Shown piece by piece: positions 1 through 8,746 of a stretch of DNA of 64,000 nucleotides. Position 1 is the stretch's first letter; each line of letters starts with the position of its first letter. The position numbers were made by a program, and so were the translations under genes. The notes under the pieces were generated by a model. That model did no database searches, was not told where the DNA came from, and worked only from the letters and a program-made list of their open reading frames with translations. The DNA comes from Clostridia bacterium (GTDB taxonomy: Bacteria; Bacillota; Clostridia; Oscillospirales; Acutalibacteraceae): positions 49,183-113,182 of the forward strand of contig JAFVSK010000012.1 in assembly GCA_017503785.1 (NCBI GenBank), given 5' to 3'.

Positions 1-9
1 CTCCTTGCT
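1..9 (-). promoter_or_regulatory. Possible ribosome binding site of a gene beyond the left edge
   Basis: Read leftward, the last bases give AGCAAGGAG, a good Shine-Dalgarno sequence about 45 bases after the coaX stop. A start codon would lie just outside the window, so the leftward operon may continue past coaX. The start itself is not visible. Confidence 0.35.
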
Positions 10-51
10 GTTGCTCCCTTGCGGGATGCAGCGCAAATTTTATAAAAACCG

Positions 52-819
52 TCAGGCACGGTTCTTATCGTAAATTAAACGCAGACCGTCCAAAAGCAGG
101 CGGCCGTCGTACACGGTATCGCGACGGCAGGCAGCGGCAATTTCCTTGCCCAAGCCACCTGTCACGACCACCGTTGCTTTTGCACCAAGTTCTTCCTCAA
201 TGCGATCGCACATACCCTCCATCATTGAGGCTGTGCCAAACACCGCACCGGAACGCAGCGAATCACCCGTGTTGGTGCCGATAGCACGATTCGGTGCTTT
301 AATGTGCACACGCTGCAGCAACGACGCGTTGCTGATAAGCGAATCCAGCGACGTGGCTACACCCGGCATAATGGCGCCGCCGCGGAAACCACCGTTGCTG
401 TCAATAGCCGAAACGGTGGTTGCGGTACCGAGATCCCACACAATGCACGGCACGCCGTACTTATGCACTGCGGCCACCGCACCAACCAGCAGATCGGCAC
501 CCAGCTGCGCCGGATTATCAATGCGGATATTCATGCCGGTTTTCACACCGGGCCCCACCAACAGAGGCTCCACACCCACAATGCGCTGCACGGCAGCGCA
601 CAGCACGGCATCCAAGCCCGGAACAACCGAGCTGAGAATGGCTCCATGGATCGCCTGTGGCTCCACGTGATACAGCTGCAGGATCGACAACAGCTCCACT
701 GCGTATTGGTCTTCCGTGCGAGAACGGTTGGTTGCCAAACGACATTCACACACCAGTTCTTCGCCGCTGAAAACGCCAACGGTAAGGTTGGTGTTGCCGA
801 GATCAAGTGTCAGAAGCAT
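52..819 (-). CDS. coaX: Type III pantothenate kinase
   Basis: Cytoplasmic kinase for the first step of coenzyme A synthesis (pantothenate to 4'-phosphopantothenate). At 255 residues it has the usual length for the CoaX family of the ASKHA superfamily. Visible signatures are the N-terminal phosphate-binding DLGNTN (residues 6-11), LGAD near residue 107, DLGTATT near 129 and GGAIMPG near 148. It is the last visible gene of the leftward housekeeping run. Its ATG lies inside the 3' end of the upstream glycosyltransferase gene (17-base overlap), so the two are probably translationally coupled. No BirA or Tgt neighbour is seen here. Confidence 0.95.
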   Translation of the reverse strand: MLLTLDLGNTNLTVGVFSGEELVCECRLATNRSRTEDQYAVELLSILQLYHVEPQAIHGAILSSVVPGLDAVLCAAVQRIVGVEPLLVGPGVKTGMNIRIDNPAQLGADLLVGAVAAVHKYGVPCIVWDLGTATTVSAIDSNGGFRGGAIMPGVATSLDSLISNASLLQRVHIKAPNRAIGTNTGDSLRSGAVFGTASMMEGMCDRIEEELGAKATVVVTGGLGKEIAAACRRDTVYDGRLLLDGLRLIYDKNRA

Positions 820-1747
820 GGGAATCCTCCTCTTCGGTACGGTGCGAAATTAGATAACGCGGACGGTTTTTCACTTCATCGTAAATGCGAGCAACGTAGT
901 GCCCAATAATGCCCAGACTGATCATAATGGAACCGCCGATCAGCAAGAGCAGCAAAATCACGGTGGTAAAGCCCTCCACCGCTGTGCCGGTGAAATACCG
1001 CACCAGTGTGTGAACACCCAGCACCAGTGTGCCCACCATCAGTAGCATACCGATCAACGTGACCAGCCGCAGCGGTGCGGTGGTAAACGAAGTTAAATTG
1101 TTTACAGCATATTTCAATAGGCCGCGGAACGACCATTTGGACTGACCGTTTGCGCGATCAAGCACCTCAAACTCCACGGTAGCCGTGCGAAAGCCTGCCC
1201 AAAACGACAAGGCACGGAAAAAGGTGTCGCGTTCGGTCAAGGTGTTCAGCGCATCAACGACCTTGCGATCCAGCAGTTTAAAATCGGAAGAGGACTGCAT
1301 ATCCATTCCCACGGCATGACCGATCAGACTGTAAAACAGCCGCGCAAAGGCCCCATGCGAAGCACGTTCGGTACCGCGCGTTGTTTTTTTGCCCTCGACC
1401 ACCTCGTAGCCCTGCTTCCACAGATCCACCATTTGCGGAATTACCTCGGGCGGGAACTGCATATCGCAGTCGGTCACCACGCAGGCATCGCCCTTCGCTT
1501 CGCGAAGTCCGGCAAAAATGGCTGCTTCTTTTCCGAAATTGCGGCTGAACGACACGCCGCGCACGCACGGATTTTTCTGTGCTTCTTCACAAATCAGCGC
1601 GTAGGTGCGATCGCGCGAACCATCGTCAACAAACAGCAATTCGTACGTAATACCTGCGCTGCTAAGCACCTCCGACAGACGTGCGGCAGCCAGCACAATA
1701 TTCTTTTCCTCGTTGTACGCGGGGATAATCACCGATAACAGACTCAT
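803..1747 (-). CDS. Family 2 glycosyltransferase, GtrB/ArnC/DPM1-like, membrane-anchored
   Basis: Inverting GT-A transferase that probably moves a sugar from a nucleotide donor to undecaprenyl phosphate at the inner membrane face. The 314 residues begin with VIIPAYNEE, followed by FVDDGSRD (about 40-47) and the metal-binding TDCDMQFPP (about 91-99), all typical of GT2. Two C-terminal transmembrane segments (about 228-250 and 262-285) and a short basic tail match the polyprenyl-phosphate glycosyltransferase subgroup. It sits between smpB and coaX and overlaps coaX. Donor and acceptor cannot be read from the sequence. Confidence 0.88.
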   Translation of the reverse strand: MSLLSVIIPAYNEEKNIVLAAARLSEVLSSAGITYELLFVDDGSRDRTYALICEEAQKNPCVRGVSFSRNFGKEAAIFAGLREAKGDACVVTDCDMQFPPEVIPQMVDLWKQGYEVVEGKKTTRGTERASHGAFARLFYSLIGHAVGMDMQSSSDFKLLDRKVVDALNTLTERDTFFRALSFWAGFRTATVEFEVLDRANGQSKWSFRGLLKYAVNNLTSFTTAPLRLVTLIGMLLMVGTLVLGVHTLVRYFTGTAVEGFTTVILLLLLIGGSIMISLGIIGHYVARIYDEVKNRPRYLISHRTEEEDSHASDT

Positions 1748-1765
1748 CCGTACGCCTCCTTTGCG

Positions 1766-2236
1766 TTAATAATCACGGCGCAAGGCTCGTTCGGCCTCAC
1801 GCTTCATATCACGCTTAGCCGCTTCCTCGCGCTTATCGTACAGCTTTTTACCGCGGCACAAGCCCAACTGCACTTTCACGCGTGAACCTTTAAAATACAG
1901 GGATAACGGAATAAGCGTTAACCCTTGCTGTTGCTTTAGCAACCCATACAACCGAAAGATCTCGCGACGATGCATCAGCAGCCGCCGCGGACGGACGGGA
2001 TCGCGGTTGAAAATATTGCCCTGCTCATACGGACTGATATGCATGCCCTTAACGAACAGCTCACCGTTTTCCACCGAGCACCAGGCATCCTTTAAATTCA
2101 CTGTGCCCTTGCGAAGTGATTTTACTTCGGTACCGCAAAGCTCGATACCCGCTTCCATCGACTCCTCAACAAAATAGTCATGGAAGGCTTTTCGATTGTC
2201 AACAATGGTTTTCGTTGCGACCTTTTCGCCCGCCAT
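1766..2236 (-). CDS. smpB: SsrA-binding protein SmpB
   Basis: Small beta-barrel protein that binds tmRNA and delivers it to stalled ribosomes for trans-translation. The 156 residues contain [23 protein letters not shown] and NLKDAWC near the N terminus and the basic tail [16 protein letters not shown] that reaches the decoding centre. The ATG at 2236 is preferred over an in-frame GTG two codons upstream because GGAGG lies seven bases before it. It sits 12 bases after recR in the same leftward operon. The tmRNA gene is not in this window. Confidence 0.96.
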   Translation of the reverse strand: MAGEKVATKTIVDNRKAFHDYFVEESMEAGIELCGTEVKSLRKGTVNLKDAWCSVENGELFVKGMHISPYEQGNIFNRDPVRPRRLLMHRREIFRLYGLLKQQQGLTLIPLSLYFKGSRVKVQLGLCRGKKLYDKREEAAKRDMKREAERALRRDY

Positions 2237-2248
2237 AACCACTCCTCC

Positions 2249-2848
2249 TTATAATTCGCGACGTCCCTCCAGCGAGCGCCGCAGCGTTACCTCATCGGCA
2301 TATTCCAAGTCGCCGCCCACGGGAATACCGTAGGCCAAGCGTGTAACGGTAACCTCAAACGGTTTAAGCAAGCGAGACAAATACATCGCCGTTGCCTCTC
2401 CTTCAACCGTGGGGTTGGTAGCCATAATCACCTCGGAAACCTCGGTGTTTGCCACGCGGGTGAGCAGCTGCTTAATACGCAATTGATCGGGACCGATGCC
2501 GTCCATCGGCGAAATGGTGCCGTGCAGCACGTGATAAACGCCCTGGAACTCGCGGGTACGTTCAAACGCCAGCACGTCCTGCGGTTCTTCCACAACGCAA
2601 ATTACGCTTTCATCTCGATTGACAGCCGAACAGACCGAGCATTTTTCGCCATCGGTCAAATTACAGCAAACCTCACATTCGTGAATGGATTTGCGCGCAT
2701 CAACAACGGCGTTAACAAAACGCTCCGCTTCGTCATCCGACATGGATAACACCGAAAACGCCAACCGCACGGCCGATTTGTGGCCAATGCCGGGCAAGCG
2801 TTCCCATTGTTCAATTAACTTGTCCAAAGCAGCAACACGATAGGCCAT
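2249..2848 (-). CDS. recR: Recombination mediator RecR
   Basis: Component of the RecFOR recombinational repair pathway that helps load RecA at gaps. Typical length (199 residues). An N-terminal helix-hairpin-helix region (EQWERLPGIGHKSAVRLAF) is followed by a four-cysteine zinc motif (CEVC...CSVC, about 58-74) and a Toprim domain beginning VICVVEEPQD with EGEATAMYLSRLL further on. It follows the VanZ-like gene by three bases. The dnaX-ybaB-recR order is a conserved Firmicutes cluster; here a VanZ-like gene is inserted between ybaB and recR. Confidence 0.97.
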   Translation of the reverse strand: MAYRVAALDKLIEQWERLPGIGHKSAVRLAFSVLSMSDDEAERFVNAVVDARKSIHECEVCCNLTDGEKCSVCSAVNRDESVICVVEEPQDVLAFERTREFQGVYHVLHGTISPMDGIGPDQLRIKQLLTRVANTEVSEVIMATNPTVEGEATAMYLSRLLKPFEVTVTRLAYGIPVGGDLEYADEVTLRRSLEGRREL

Positions 2849-2851
2849 ACG

Positions 2852-3322
2852 TTACGTTCCTTTCTTGCGAAGCTTAGCACGCCAAAAGCAAACAAGCAAA
2901 ACAGCACCGATGCCAAGCAGCACGCCGACAATATCTTTAACCAGATCTGCCAATTCAAAAGCACGACCGGCAGAAAACCATTGCTGATGACATTCATCCA
3001 CCAACGCATACGCGCCACACACAAGGACGGTTATCCCCTGCCACCGCCGCACCGCATAGCTGCGAAACAGCAAGGCCACGGAAGTGCCCAGCAAGGCGAA
3101 CAGCACCACGTGAGCCGCACTGCGAACCAGCGCGTGCACCACAGCTTGCTGCCCTTCCGTTAATTTCAAAAACGAAAACAGTGTTCCCAAAAAGCCTTGG
3201 GTAACTTCCTCACTGAGCGCACCGGACTGCTCGGCAGTTTGGTGTGAAAGCCAAAATATCGCACCGGCGAGTCCCAGTGTGAAAACCCACAGTACGGTGC
3301 GATATACGATTACTTTACGCAT
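2852..3322 (-). CDS. VanZ-like integral membrane protein
   Basis: The 156 residues form about four transmembrane helices with the VanZ-family signature: FWLSHQ near residue 23, RSAAHVVLFALLG near 68, and DECHQ-F-GR-E-D-KD near 108-125. VanZ proteins are linked to teicoplanin resistance in enterococci, but most genomic copies have no known role. The start codon shares one base with the ybaB stop, so it is cotranslated with that gene. A resistance role should not be assumed. Confidence 0.85.
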   Translation of the reverse strand: MRKVIVYRTVLWVFTLGLAGAIFWLSHQTAEQSGALSEEVTQGFLGTLFSFLKLTEGQQAVVHALVRSAAHVVLFALLGTSVALLFRSYAVRRWQGITVLVCGAYALVDECHQQWFSAGRAFELADLVKDIVGVLLGIGAVLLVCFWRAKLRKKGT

Positions 3323-3663
3323 CAGAACGGCAGGTTCATGCCGCCGGTCAATTTTCCCATGGTTTCCTCGGAATCGGCCTGCGCCTTACGCACCGCTTCG
3401 TTAACGGCAGCGGTGATCATATCGGCCAGCATTTCCGTATCTTCCGGATCAACAGCCTCGGGATTGAGCACCAAGGAACGAATCAAATGCTTACCATCGA
3501 CCGTGGCAGTTACCATACCGCCGCCGGCAGCCGCCGTGTATTCCTTTTCTTCCAGCTCGGCCTGAGCAGCCGCCATATCCTCTTGCATTTTTTGAGCCTG
3601 GCGCAGCATCGACTGCATATTGCCGGGACCTCCGCCATAGCCTTGCGGTAATCTTGCTTTCAT
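3322..3663 (-). CDS. ybaB: YbaB/EbfC family nucleoid-associated protein
   Basis: Small dimeric DNA-binding protein almost always encoded beside dnaX and recR. The 113 residues have a glycine-rich start, the core helix MLRQAQKMQEDMAAAQAELE, the strand region GGGMVTATVDGKHLI and a terminal Gly-Met-Asn segment (GGMNLPF) typical of the family. It follows dnaX by six bases. Its precise role (nucleoid organisation or repair) is not settled for the family. Confidence 0.95.
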   Translation of the reverse strand: MKARLPQGYGGGPGNMQSMLRQAQKMQEDMAAAQAELEEKEYTAAAGGGMVTATVDGKHLIRSLVLNPEAVDPEDTEMLADMITAAVNEAVRKAQADSEETMGKLTGGMNLPF

Positions 3664-3669
3664 ACGTTA

Positions 3670-5268
3670 TCAACCTTTCTCATCAATGGAAATACCCGAT
3701 TCCGCACTGCGTTTTAAAAACGCCGTGAGAGGATCGGCAGACTCTGCAGCAGCTGCTTGTGCAGGACGGCCGCGCTTAATGCGCATCGGCTTCCCCACCA
3801 CTGCTTGCACAGCGTTAAGCAACACGGCTTTATTGCCGTCTTTTTTCACCAAGGGAATAAACATATCGTTGTCGGTGATCACAATAAGCTGCTCACCGTC
3901 AATCAACGCCGAAGAGTCGGATAAAACGCCATATAAAGGCGGGCTTTCTTTGGCAATATTCGCGAGCACGTCCGTCCAATCGGCGAACGGTGCAGGCTCT
4001 CCCCCGGCCGGCTTGGCGGGTGCTGTCGGTGTTTCGGGCTCCGCGCTCTCCATTGCAGGCGGTTCCTCGGCGGCCGGTGCCTCCTCTTCAACCACAGCCG
4101 AAGCCGCAGCAGGAATCGGTGCCGATACCGCAGGACGGCTTTCCAGCGCTTCAATGCGGCGAAGCAAGCTTTCCGGCGTGGTATCCAGCCGCGGATCGCA
4201 CAAGCGGAGCAAGGTGGTTTCCATTTCCACGCGCCGTGATACGCCGCTCTTCAAGCGATCCAACGTGCGCTGCAGCACATCCATGATATGCAAAATACTT
4301 TCCAGCGGCAACGCTTTGGCCTCGTTGCGAAGCTCGGTAAGCTCATCGGGTGAAATAACGATTAACGAGCCGGGATCACCCACGCTCTTTAAAATCATGA
4401 TATTGCGATAAAAATCAATCAGCTCCACGCACAAGCGCTCCATATCCTTGGAGCCTTCATACAAGGTGTTAAGCTGGGTAAGAGCTGCTGCGCCATCGTG
4501 ATTGCGCACCGCCGCTGCTAAGCGGAACAAATGCTCACGTCCGGCCATGCCGGTGGCCTCGGCCACCAACGCCGCCGTAATATTGTGGGAACGCGACAGG
4601 CATTGATCGAGCAGCGACAACGCATCACGCAGGCCGCCATCGGCCAACCGTGCGATCAACAAGGCCGCATCATCGGCCAGCGTGAACTGCTCTTGCTGCG
4701 CCACGTACTGCAGCCGTGCGCTGATCTCCTCGGCAGGAATACGGCCGAAATCAAAGCGCTGACAACGGGATAGGATAGTGGCGGGCAGCTTGTGAACCTC
4801 GGTGGTGGCCAAAATAAAGATGACGTGCTCGGGCGGTTCCTCCAGCGTTTTCAACAACGCGTTAAACGCACCGGCAGACAGCATGTGCACCTCGTCGATG
4901 ATATACACACGGTACTTGGCGACCGAGGGCGTAAAATTCACCTCATCGCGCAGATCACGAATGTTATCCACGCCGTTGTTGGAGGCCGCGTCAATTTCCA
5001 CCACGTCGAGAATGGTGCCGGCATCAATGCCGCGGCAATTATCGCACTCATTGCAAGGGTCACCGTCGTGCAGATTTAAGCAGTTAACAGCCTTGGCCAA
5101 AATTTTTGCGCACGAGGTCTTACCGGTGCCGCGAGAACCGGTAAACAAATAGGCGTGTGCCAGCCGCCCGGTACGTAATTCGTTTGTGAGTGCCGTAGTA
5201 ACAGCAGGCTGCCCATACACCTCCGAAAAGGTTTGCGGCCGCCATTTGCGGTACAATACCTGATACAA
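3670..5268 (-). CDS. dnaX: DNA polymerase III subunits gamma/tau (TTG start)
   Basis: Clamp-loader ATPase of the replisome. Early in the protein are YRKWRP, Walker A GSRGTGKTS, the four-cysteine zinc module (CLNLHDGDPCNECDNC), Walker B/DEVHML and the SRC sensor region; the C-terminal third is Ala/Pro/Glu-rich as in tau. I place the start at a TTG (5266-5268), giving 532 residues beginning YQVLYRKWRP, because AAAGGAG lies nine bases upstream; a longer frame starts at another TTG at 5295 inside the ribosome binding region. It lies directly downstream of the SRP RNA gene and heads the protein-coding part of the housekeeping run. Confidence 0.95.
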   Translation of the reverse strand: MYQVLYRKWRPQTFSEVYGQPAVTTALTNELRTGRLAHAYLFTGSRGTGKTSCAKILAKAVNCLNLHDGDPCNECDNCRGIDAGTILDVVEIDAASNNGVDNIRDLRDEVNFTPSVAKYRVYIIDEVHMLSAGAFNALLKTLEEPPEHVIFILATTEVHKLPATILSRCQRFDFGRIPAEEISARLQYVAQQEQFTLADDAALLIARLADGGLRDALSLLDQCLSRSHNITAALVAEATGMAGREHLFRLAAAVRNHDGAAALTQLNTLYEGSKDMERLCVELIDFYRNIMILKSVGDPGSLIVISPDELTELRNEAKALPLESILHIMDVLQRTLDRLKSGVSRRVEMETTLLRLCDPRLDTTPESLLRRIEALESRPAVSAPIPAAASAVVEEEAPAAEEPPAMESAEPETPTAPAKPAGGEPAPFADWTDVLANIAKESPPLYGVLSDSSALIDGEQLIVITDNDMFIPLVKKDGNKAVLLNAVQAVVGKPMRIKRGRPAQAAAAESADPLTAFLKRSAESGISIDEKG

Positions 5269-5301
5269 GCTGAAACACTCCTTTCTCCTTTGCAATAAAA
5301 A

Positions 5302-5452
5302 GCGCCCTGCACCCTCGGGTGTACGGACAAGCAGGCTCCCTGCGGCGCACGGCTGAATGCCGCTTAATGCTGCTCGGTTCCCCGCCTGACATGGTTCACG
5401 GATCGCCGTCGCGCAGGACCCGCCCGTCCGTACGCCCCAAGGTACACGACGC
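5302..5452 (-). ncRNA. ffs: Signal recognition particle RNA, long Gram-positive type
   Basis: The leftward strand carries the SRP RNA apical signature GTGAACCATGTCAGG ... GGGGAACCGAGCAGC, flanked by pairing arms. The 5' segment GCGTACGGAC pairs with the 3' segment GTCCGTAC, closing the molecule, and GGGTCCTGCGCGACGG fits an Alu domain as in Bacillus scRNA. The position immediately upstream of dnaX is the classic Firmicutes location. A strong promoter sits at the right distance to start transcription near 5452. Exact ends are estimated from the closing helix and may differ by a few bases. Confidence 0.9.
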
Positions 5453-5459
5453 TTGTACT

Positions 5460-5488
5460 ATTATACTGTATTTATTTTAAAAAAGCAA
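5460..5488 (-). promoter_or_regulatory. Sigma-A promoter of ffs and the dnaX operon
   Basis: The -10 TATAAT (5460-5465) and -35 TTGCTT (5483-5488) are separated by 17 bases. The predicted start, about 7 bases downstream of the -10, coincides with the 5' end of the SRP RNA. Confidence 0.85.
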
Positions 5489-5506
5489 CAATTATCACGT
5501 ATTTTT

Positions 5507-6493
5507 TTACGCAGGGGTGTAGGCTAAACCCTCGCTGGCGATCATCTTACCGTCTTGCCGCACAAACAGGGCCTCCACGCCATCCAAAGACCGCACCAAT
5601 TCCAGCCCCGCGCTCTCTCCCAAAACAAAGCAAGCCGTAGACAACGCATCCGCCTGAACCGAGCTTTCACACGCAATCGTCACGGAAGCTAAGCCGTTTT
5701 GCACGGGCATACCGGTTTTTGGCGAAAGTAAGTGATGATACCGCACGCCATCCAGTGTAAAGCCGCGTTCGTAAATTCCCGAGGTCACCACCGACAGATT
5801 TTGTCCGGTAACAACGGCGCACAAAGAGGATACGTCGGCGGGATCCTTAATCCCCACACGCCAATCGTCGCCGTTTTTGCTGCCGCATACCACAATGTTA
5901 CCGCCGAGATCCACCACCGCCGAGGTAACGCCCTCTTGCTCCAGCAGCTCACGCAAGCGATCGGCAATATACCCTTTGGCAATGCCGCCGAGGTCGATCG
6001 AGCCGCCGATTGTCAGTGTCACCGTCTGTCCATCCACCGACATTGCACGGTAATCTACGGTTTTTAGCGCATGAGGTAGCAGTACGGCATCCACCACGCC
6101 GCTGTTTCCCGAAAAGTCCCACAGTTCAATGACGGGACGCAACGTAACGTCGAACGCTCCGTCGGATAAGGCACTATACTTCAAGCTCTCTGCTAACAGC
6201 TCGGCGGTTTCCTCTGCTACGGTAACCGCCGTACCGCCGGCTTGATTGATGCGCGCCACGTCACTGTTCGGCAGCGTAGCACTGAACAATCCTTCGAGCC
6301 GCTTCACTTCTGCAAAACAGCGGTCGAGCACAGCCTCAACCTCCGTGTCTCCTGCTTCGTAAATGGTGACACTTATCACCGTATCCATGGCAAAATCGGT
6401 ACGCGATGCCACAGCCGGCTTGCGACAGGCCAGCAACGAAAACGCCATTGCTACTACCAGCAGTACCCCTATTCCTCGTCGTGTGCGTCGCAT
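5507..6493 (-). CDS. apbE: FAD:protein FMN transferase, lipoprotein
   Basis: ApbE attaches FMN covalently to threonine residues of redox proteins such as RnfD and RnfG. The start at 6493 follows AAGGGAG with seven bases spacing and yields 328 residues starting MRRTRRG, a signal peptide and a lipobox LLAC with Cys23, so it is an exported lipoprotein. Diagnostic parts are AMDTVISVTIY near residue 36, DLGGIAKGYIADRL near 170 and the closing region SVQADALSTACFVLG. The rnf genes with two flavinylation-type motifs are about 45 kb away in the same window and are likely clients. It is monocistronic, divergent from the O-antigen-ligase-like gene. Confidence 0.94.
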   Translation of the reverse strand: MRRTRRGIGVLLVVAMAFSLLACRKPAVASRTDFAMDTVISVTIYEAGDTEVEAVLDRCFAEVKRLEGLFSATLPNSDVARINQAGGTAVTVAEETAELLAESLKYSALSDGAFDVTLRPVIELWDFSGNSGVVDAVLLPHALKTVDYRAMSVDGQTVTLTIGGSIDLGGIAKGYIADRLRELLEQEGVTSAVVDLGGNIVVCGSKNGDDWRVGIKDPADVSSLCAVVTGQNLSVVTSGIYERGFTLDGVRYHHLLSPKTGMPVQNGLASVTIACESSVQADALSTACFVLGESAGLELVRSLDGVEALFVRQDGKMIASEGLAYTPA

Positions 6494-6572
6494 ACTCTCA
6501 CTCCCTTTGCACATTTAGTTTACCACACCTTTGCAAAAAAGCAAAGTATTCCTTACAAGTTTGTAATAAAGA

Positions 6573-6601
6573 TTGCCATATTCTTCTTTTCTCGGTATAA
6601 T
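6573..6601 (+). promoter_or_regulatory. Sigma-A promoter of the O-antigen-ligase-like gene
   Basis: TTGCCA (6573-6578), 17-base spacer, perfect TATAAT (6596-6601). Transcription would begin near 6608, 13 bases before AGGAGG at 6621. Confidence 0.85.
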
Positions 6602-6632
6602 ACTAGTATTATTGCAAGTAAGGAGGGGCCTC

Positions 6633-7952
6633 ATGAAGAAACACCTGCATAGTATTTTAGACGAGGGATACCCCTTCGTTTTAACCGTTCTTGCCATTGC
6701 CGTCATGCCACTGATTCCGGAATACGGTGCGCCTGTGCTGGCTATCTTTTCGGTGTTTACCGCCCACAAGGATGCACGCGCACGCGGCACTGAGCTGCGC
6801 ATCGGTGTGTTAGGTAAACTCCTACTGGTCTATATAGCCTATATGGCTATCGGTATTCTTTACTCCGACCATAAGGGAAACAGCTTTGCAACACTGCTGA
6901 TGTGGCTGGTTATGTTTTTAGTCTACGTATCGCTCGGCACGGTGCTGGTCACACGAAAACGTATACGCATTGCCCTGGGCATGGTTGCCGTTGCCGCCGG
7001 ACTGGTGGGATTGGTTGCCTGCGGTCAATATCTTTTACGCAGCGTACTGGGCTTTTCATCGCTGCCCAACCAATTTTGGTATCGCTTCGACCGTTTCTTT
7101 TACAACTATTTCCCGATGGATATCGACCTCACCCTCGGTGATGACCGTGCAGCCGGCACCTTTAACAATCCTAATATTTTGGGTGAATACCTGGTAATGG
7201 TCATTCCACTCGTCGGCTACTATGGCTTTTTCGGCAAGCGCACCAAAATCCACATGTTAGGTCGTCTGTGCACCATATTGGCCGTGTTCGGCGCTGTCGT
7301 TTCTTTTTCGCGCGGCGCCTACATTGCCTTGTTATCTATGCTGCTGCTCATTGTATTTATGCATGCCCGCAAAATCTCCCCCTTTGTTATGTGCTTGCTT
7401 GCCGCAGTATCGTTGGTTCCCGAAGCGGTGATCGGACGATTGTTCTCCATCGGTCAAGGCGGCGATGCCATTTTCGAGCGCTTTGAAGCGTGGGAGGTCG
7501 CTGTTCAAGTCATCATCAAGAACCCTCTCTTTGGATTAGGGCCGGGCGTATCCAACTTTTGGGAGCAACTAACCAAAATGGGCGTTTCGGCTCCGCACTC
7601 GCACAATCTGATCCTGCAAATCCTGGTGGAGGGCGGCTTCATTGCCCTATTTCTCATGTGCTTGGTTGCTACGCATCTGCTGCAAGACAGTTTGGGGCTG
7701 CTTAACCGTTCCAATCAAAGTGCTCCCACAGGAAGGATCTTCCTGATCTTTGCCGTGGCTTTTGTGGTATACGGTATGGTGGACTATCCGTTCCTCTCCC
7801 CAAAACTTATCGGCATCTTCTGCTTGGTACTAGGCTTTTTCGATTGCATGTCGGCACTCTATCTCCCCAACCGCTTTACCCCGCTTTCCAAACTCCTCGA
7901 TCCGCTCATAAAGTATGTGAAAGCACTTCCGAAACGGTTGAAAAAGCAATAA
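6633..7952 (+). CDS. O-antigen ligase/polymerase family membrane protein (Wzy_C type)
   Basis: Polytopic membrane protein of 439 residues with about 10-12 hydrophobic helices. Two family hallmarks are visible: RAAGTFNNPNILGEYL about one third in, and the long periplasmic loop ending GLGPGVSNFW...SAPHSHNLILQILVEGG about two thirds in, where O-antigen ligases and Wzy-like polymerases carry their catalytic Arg/His residues. The start ATG 6633 is preceded by AGGAGG. It is a single gene with its own promoter and a perfect terminator. Substrate (polysaccharide, teichoic acid or glycoprotein glycan) cannot be decided, and no glycan cluster surrounds it. Confidence 0.85.
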   Translation: MKKHLHSILDEGYPFVLTVLAIAVMPLIPEYGAPVLAIFSVFTAHKDARARGTELRIGVLGKLLLVYIAYMAIGILYSDHKGNSFATLLMWLVMFLVYVSLGTVLVTRKRIRIALGMVAVAAGLVGLVACGQYLLRSVLGFSSLPNQFWYRFDRFFYNYFPMDIDLTLGDDRAAGTFNNPNILGEYLVMVIPLVGYYGFFGKRTKIHMLGRLCTILAVFGAVVSFSRGAYIALLSMLLLIVFMHARKISPFVMCLLAAVSLVPEAVIGRLFSIGQGGDAIFERFEAWEVAVQVIIKNPLFGLGPGVSNFWEQLTKMGVSAPHSHNLILQILVEGGFIALFLMCLVATHLLQDSLGLLNRSNQSAPTGRIFLIFAVAFVVYGMVDYPFLSPKLIGIFCLVLGFFDCMSALYLPNRFTPLSKLLDPLIKYVKALPKRLKKQ

Positions 7953-7954
7953 AC

Positions 7955-7989
7955 AACAGCCGCTGTTGCAAGGAGCAACAGCGGCTGTT
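7955..7989 (+). terminator. Rho-independent terminator, bidirectional
   Basis: Perfect 15-bp stem AACAGCCGCTGTTGC with a 5-base loop, followed by TTGTTA on the + strand. It lies between the convergent ligase-like and kinase genes. Confidence 0.85.
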
Positions 7990-7996
7990 TTGTTAC

Positions 7997-8746
7997 TTAC
8001 ACATATTCCACTACATCGACCCAACTAAGCAAGAACTCTCGCTCTTCCGGATTGCCCTTCACCGATTGCGAGGCCGCTACGATCGGCATCCATTTCTGCA
8101 CGTACTGACGAGCCGTATCGCTCTTTTGGCAAAACAGCTCCAAATACTGCTTCGCAAGCTCTTTCTCACCGTTCAGGCAGAACAAGAGATAGGTGCGTGC
8201 CGCATCGGCCGAAGCGTTGCCCTGCGTGGCGTGTGCCCAGTCGATAATAAACGGCGTGCCATCGTCGGAAATGACGATATTGCTTGGATTAAAATCACCA
8301 TGGCACACCTTTTTGTGCTTCGGCATACCTTCCAGACGAGCGTGCAGCTCGTAACGTGTTGTCGCATCCAGTTCGGTTTCTCCGATCTTACGGTCCATCT
8401 TATCCTTCAGCTTTGTCAGCAGCCGACAGGTTTTCGACTGCACAGTCAGCTGCAGCTCCACAAACAGTTCCAAATACTCCGCCTGCTTTTCCGGATACTC
8501 CTGCATAAGCTGTTCCAGCGTTTTCCCGGGAATGTAATCCAACACGATCGCCCAACGGCCGTCAATGCGAGTAACCTCCAGCAAACGCGGAACGTTCAAC
8601 CCCGTTTCTTCAATGCGTGCGTGATTCAGCGCTTCGTTCAGCACGTCGGCCTTGGAAAAATTCTCGTTAAACAATTTGATGCAATGATTTCCATCGCGGT
8701 AAATGGTTTTGTCGCGTCTTACCGCTACCACGTTCTCTAAATTCAT
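7997..8746 (-). CDS. Phosphotransferase (APH/choline-kinase fold)
   Basis: 249 residues with the Brenner box of aminoglycoside/choline kinase-like enzymes: HGDFNPSN (about 149-156, catalytic Asp151) and FIIDW (Asp169, metal ligand). An N-terminal kinase lobe carries Lys and Glu in AVRRDKTIY and ALNHARIEE, and VLDYIPGKTLEQLM marks the hinge. It overlaps the adhE stop by an ATGA junction, so it is translationally coupled to adhE. Substrate unknown: small-molecule kinase, fructosamine-kinase-like or an unspecific APH relative are all possible. Antibiotic resistance is not implied. Confidence 0.8.
   Translation of the reverse strand: MNLENVVAVRRDKTIYRDGNHCIKLFNENFSKADVLNEALNHARIEETGLNVPRLLEVTRIDGRWAIVLDYIPGKTLEQLMQEYPEKQAEYLELFVELQLTVQSKTCRLLTKLKDKMDRKIGETELDATTRYELHARLEGMPKHKKVCHGDFNPSNIVISDDGTPFIIDWAHATQGNASADAARTYLLFCLNGEKELAKQYLELFCQKSDTARQYVQKWMPIVAASQSVKGNPEEREFLLSWVDVVEYV

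Noticed and set aside
2852-3322. Glycopeptide resistance gene
   Set aside because: VanZ-like proteins are widespread in Firmicutes; no vanHAX or regulators are present.
7997-8746. Aminoglycoside resistance gene
   Set aside because: Only the general APH fold is visible and the gene is coupled to adhE, so a metabolic role is more likely.
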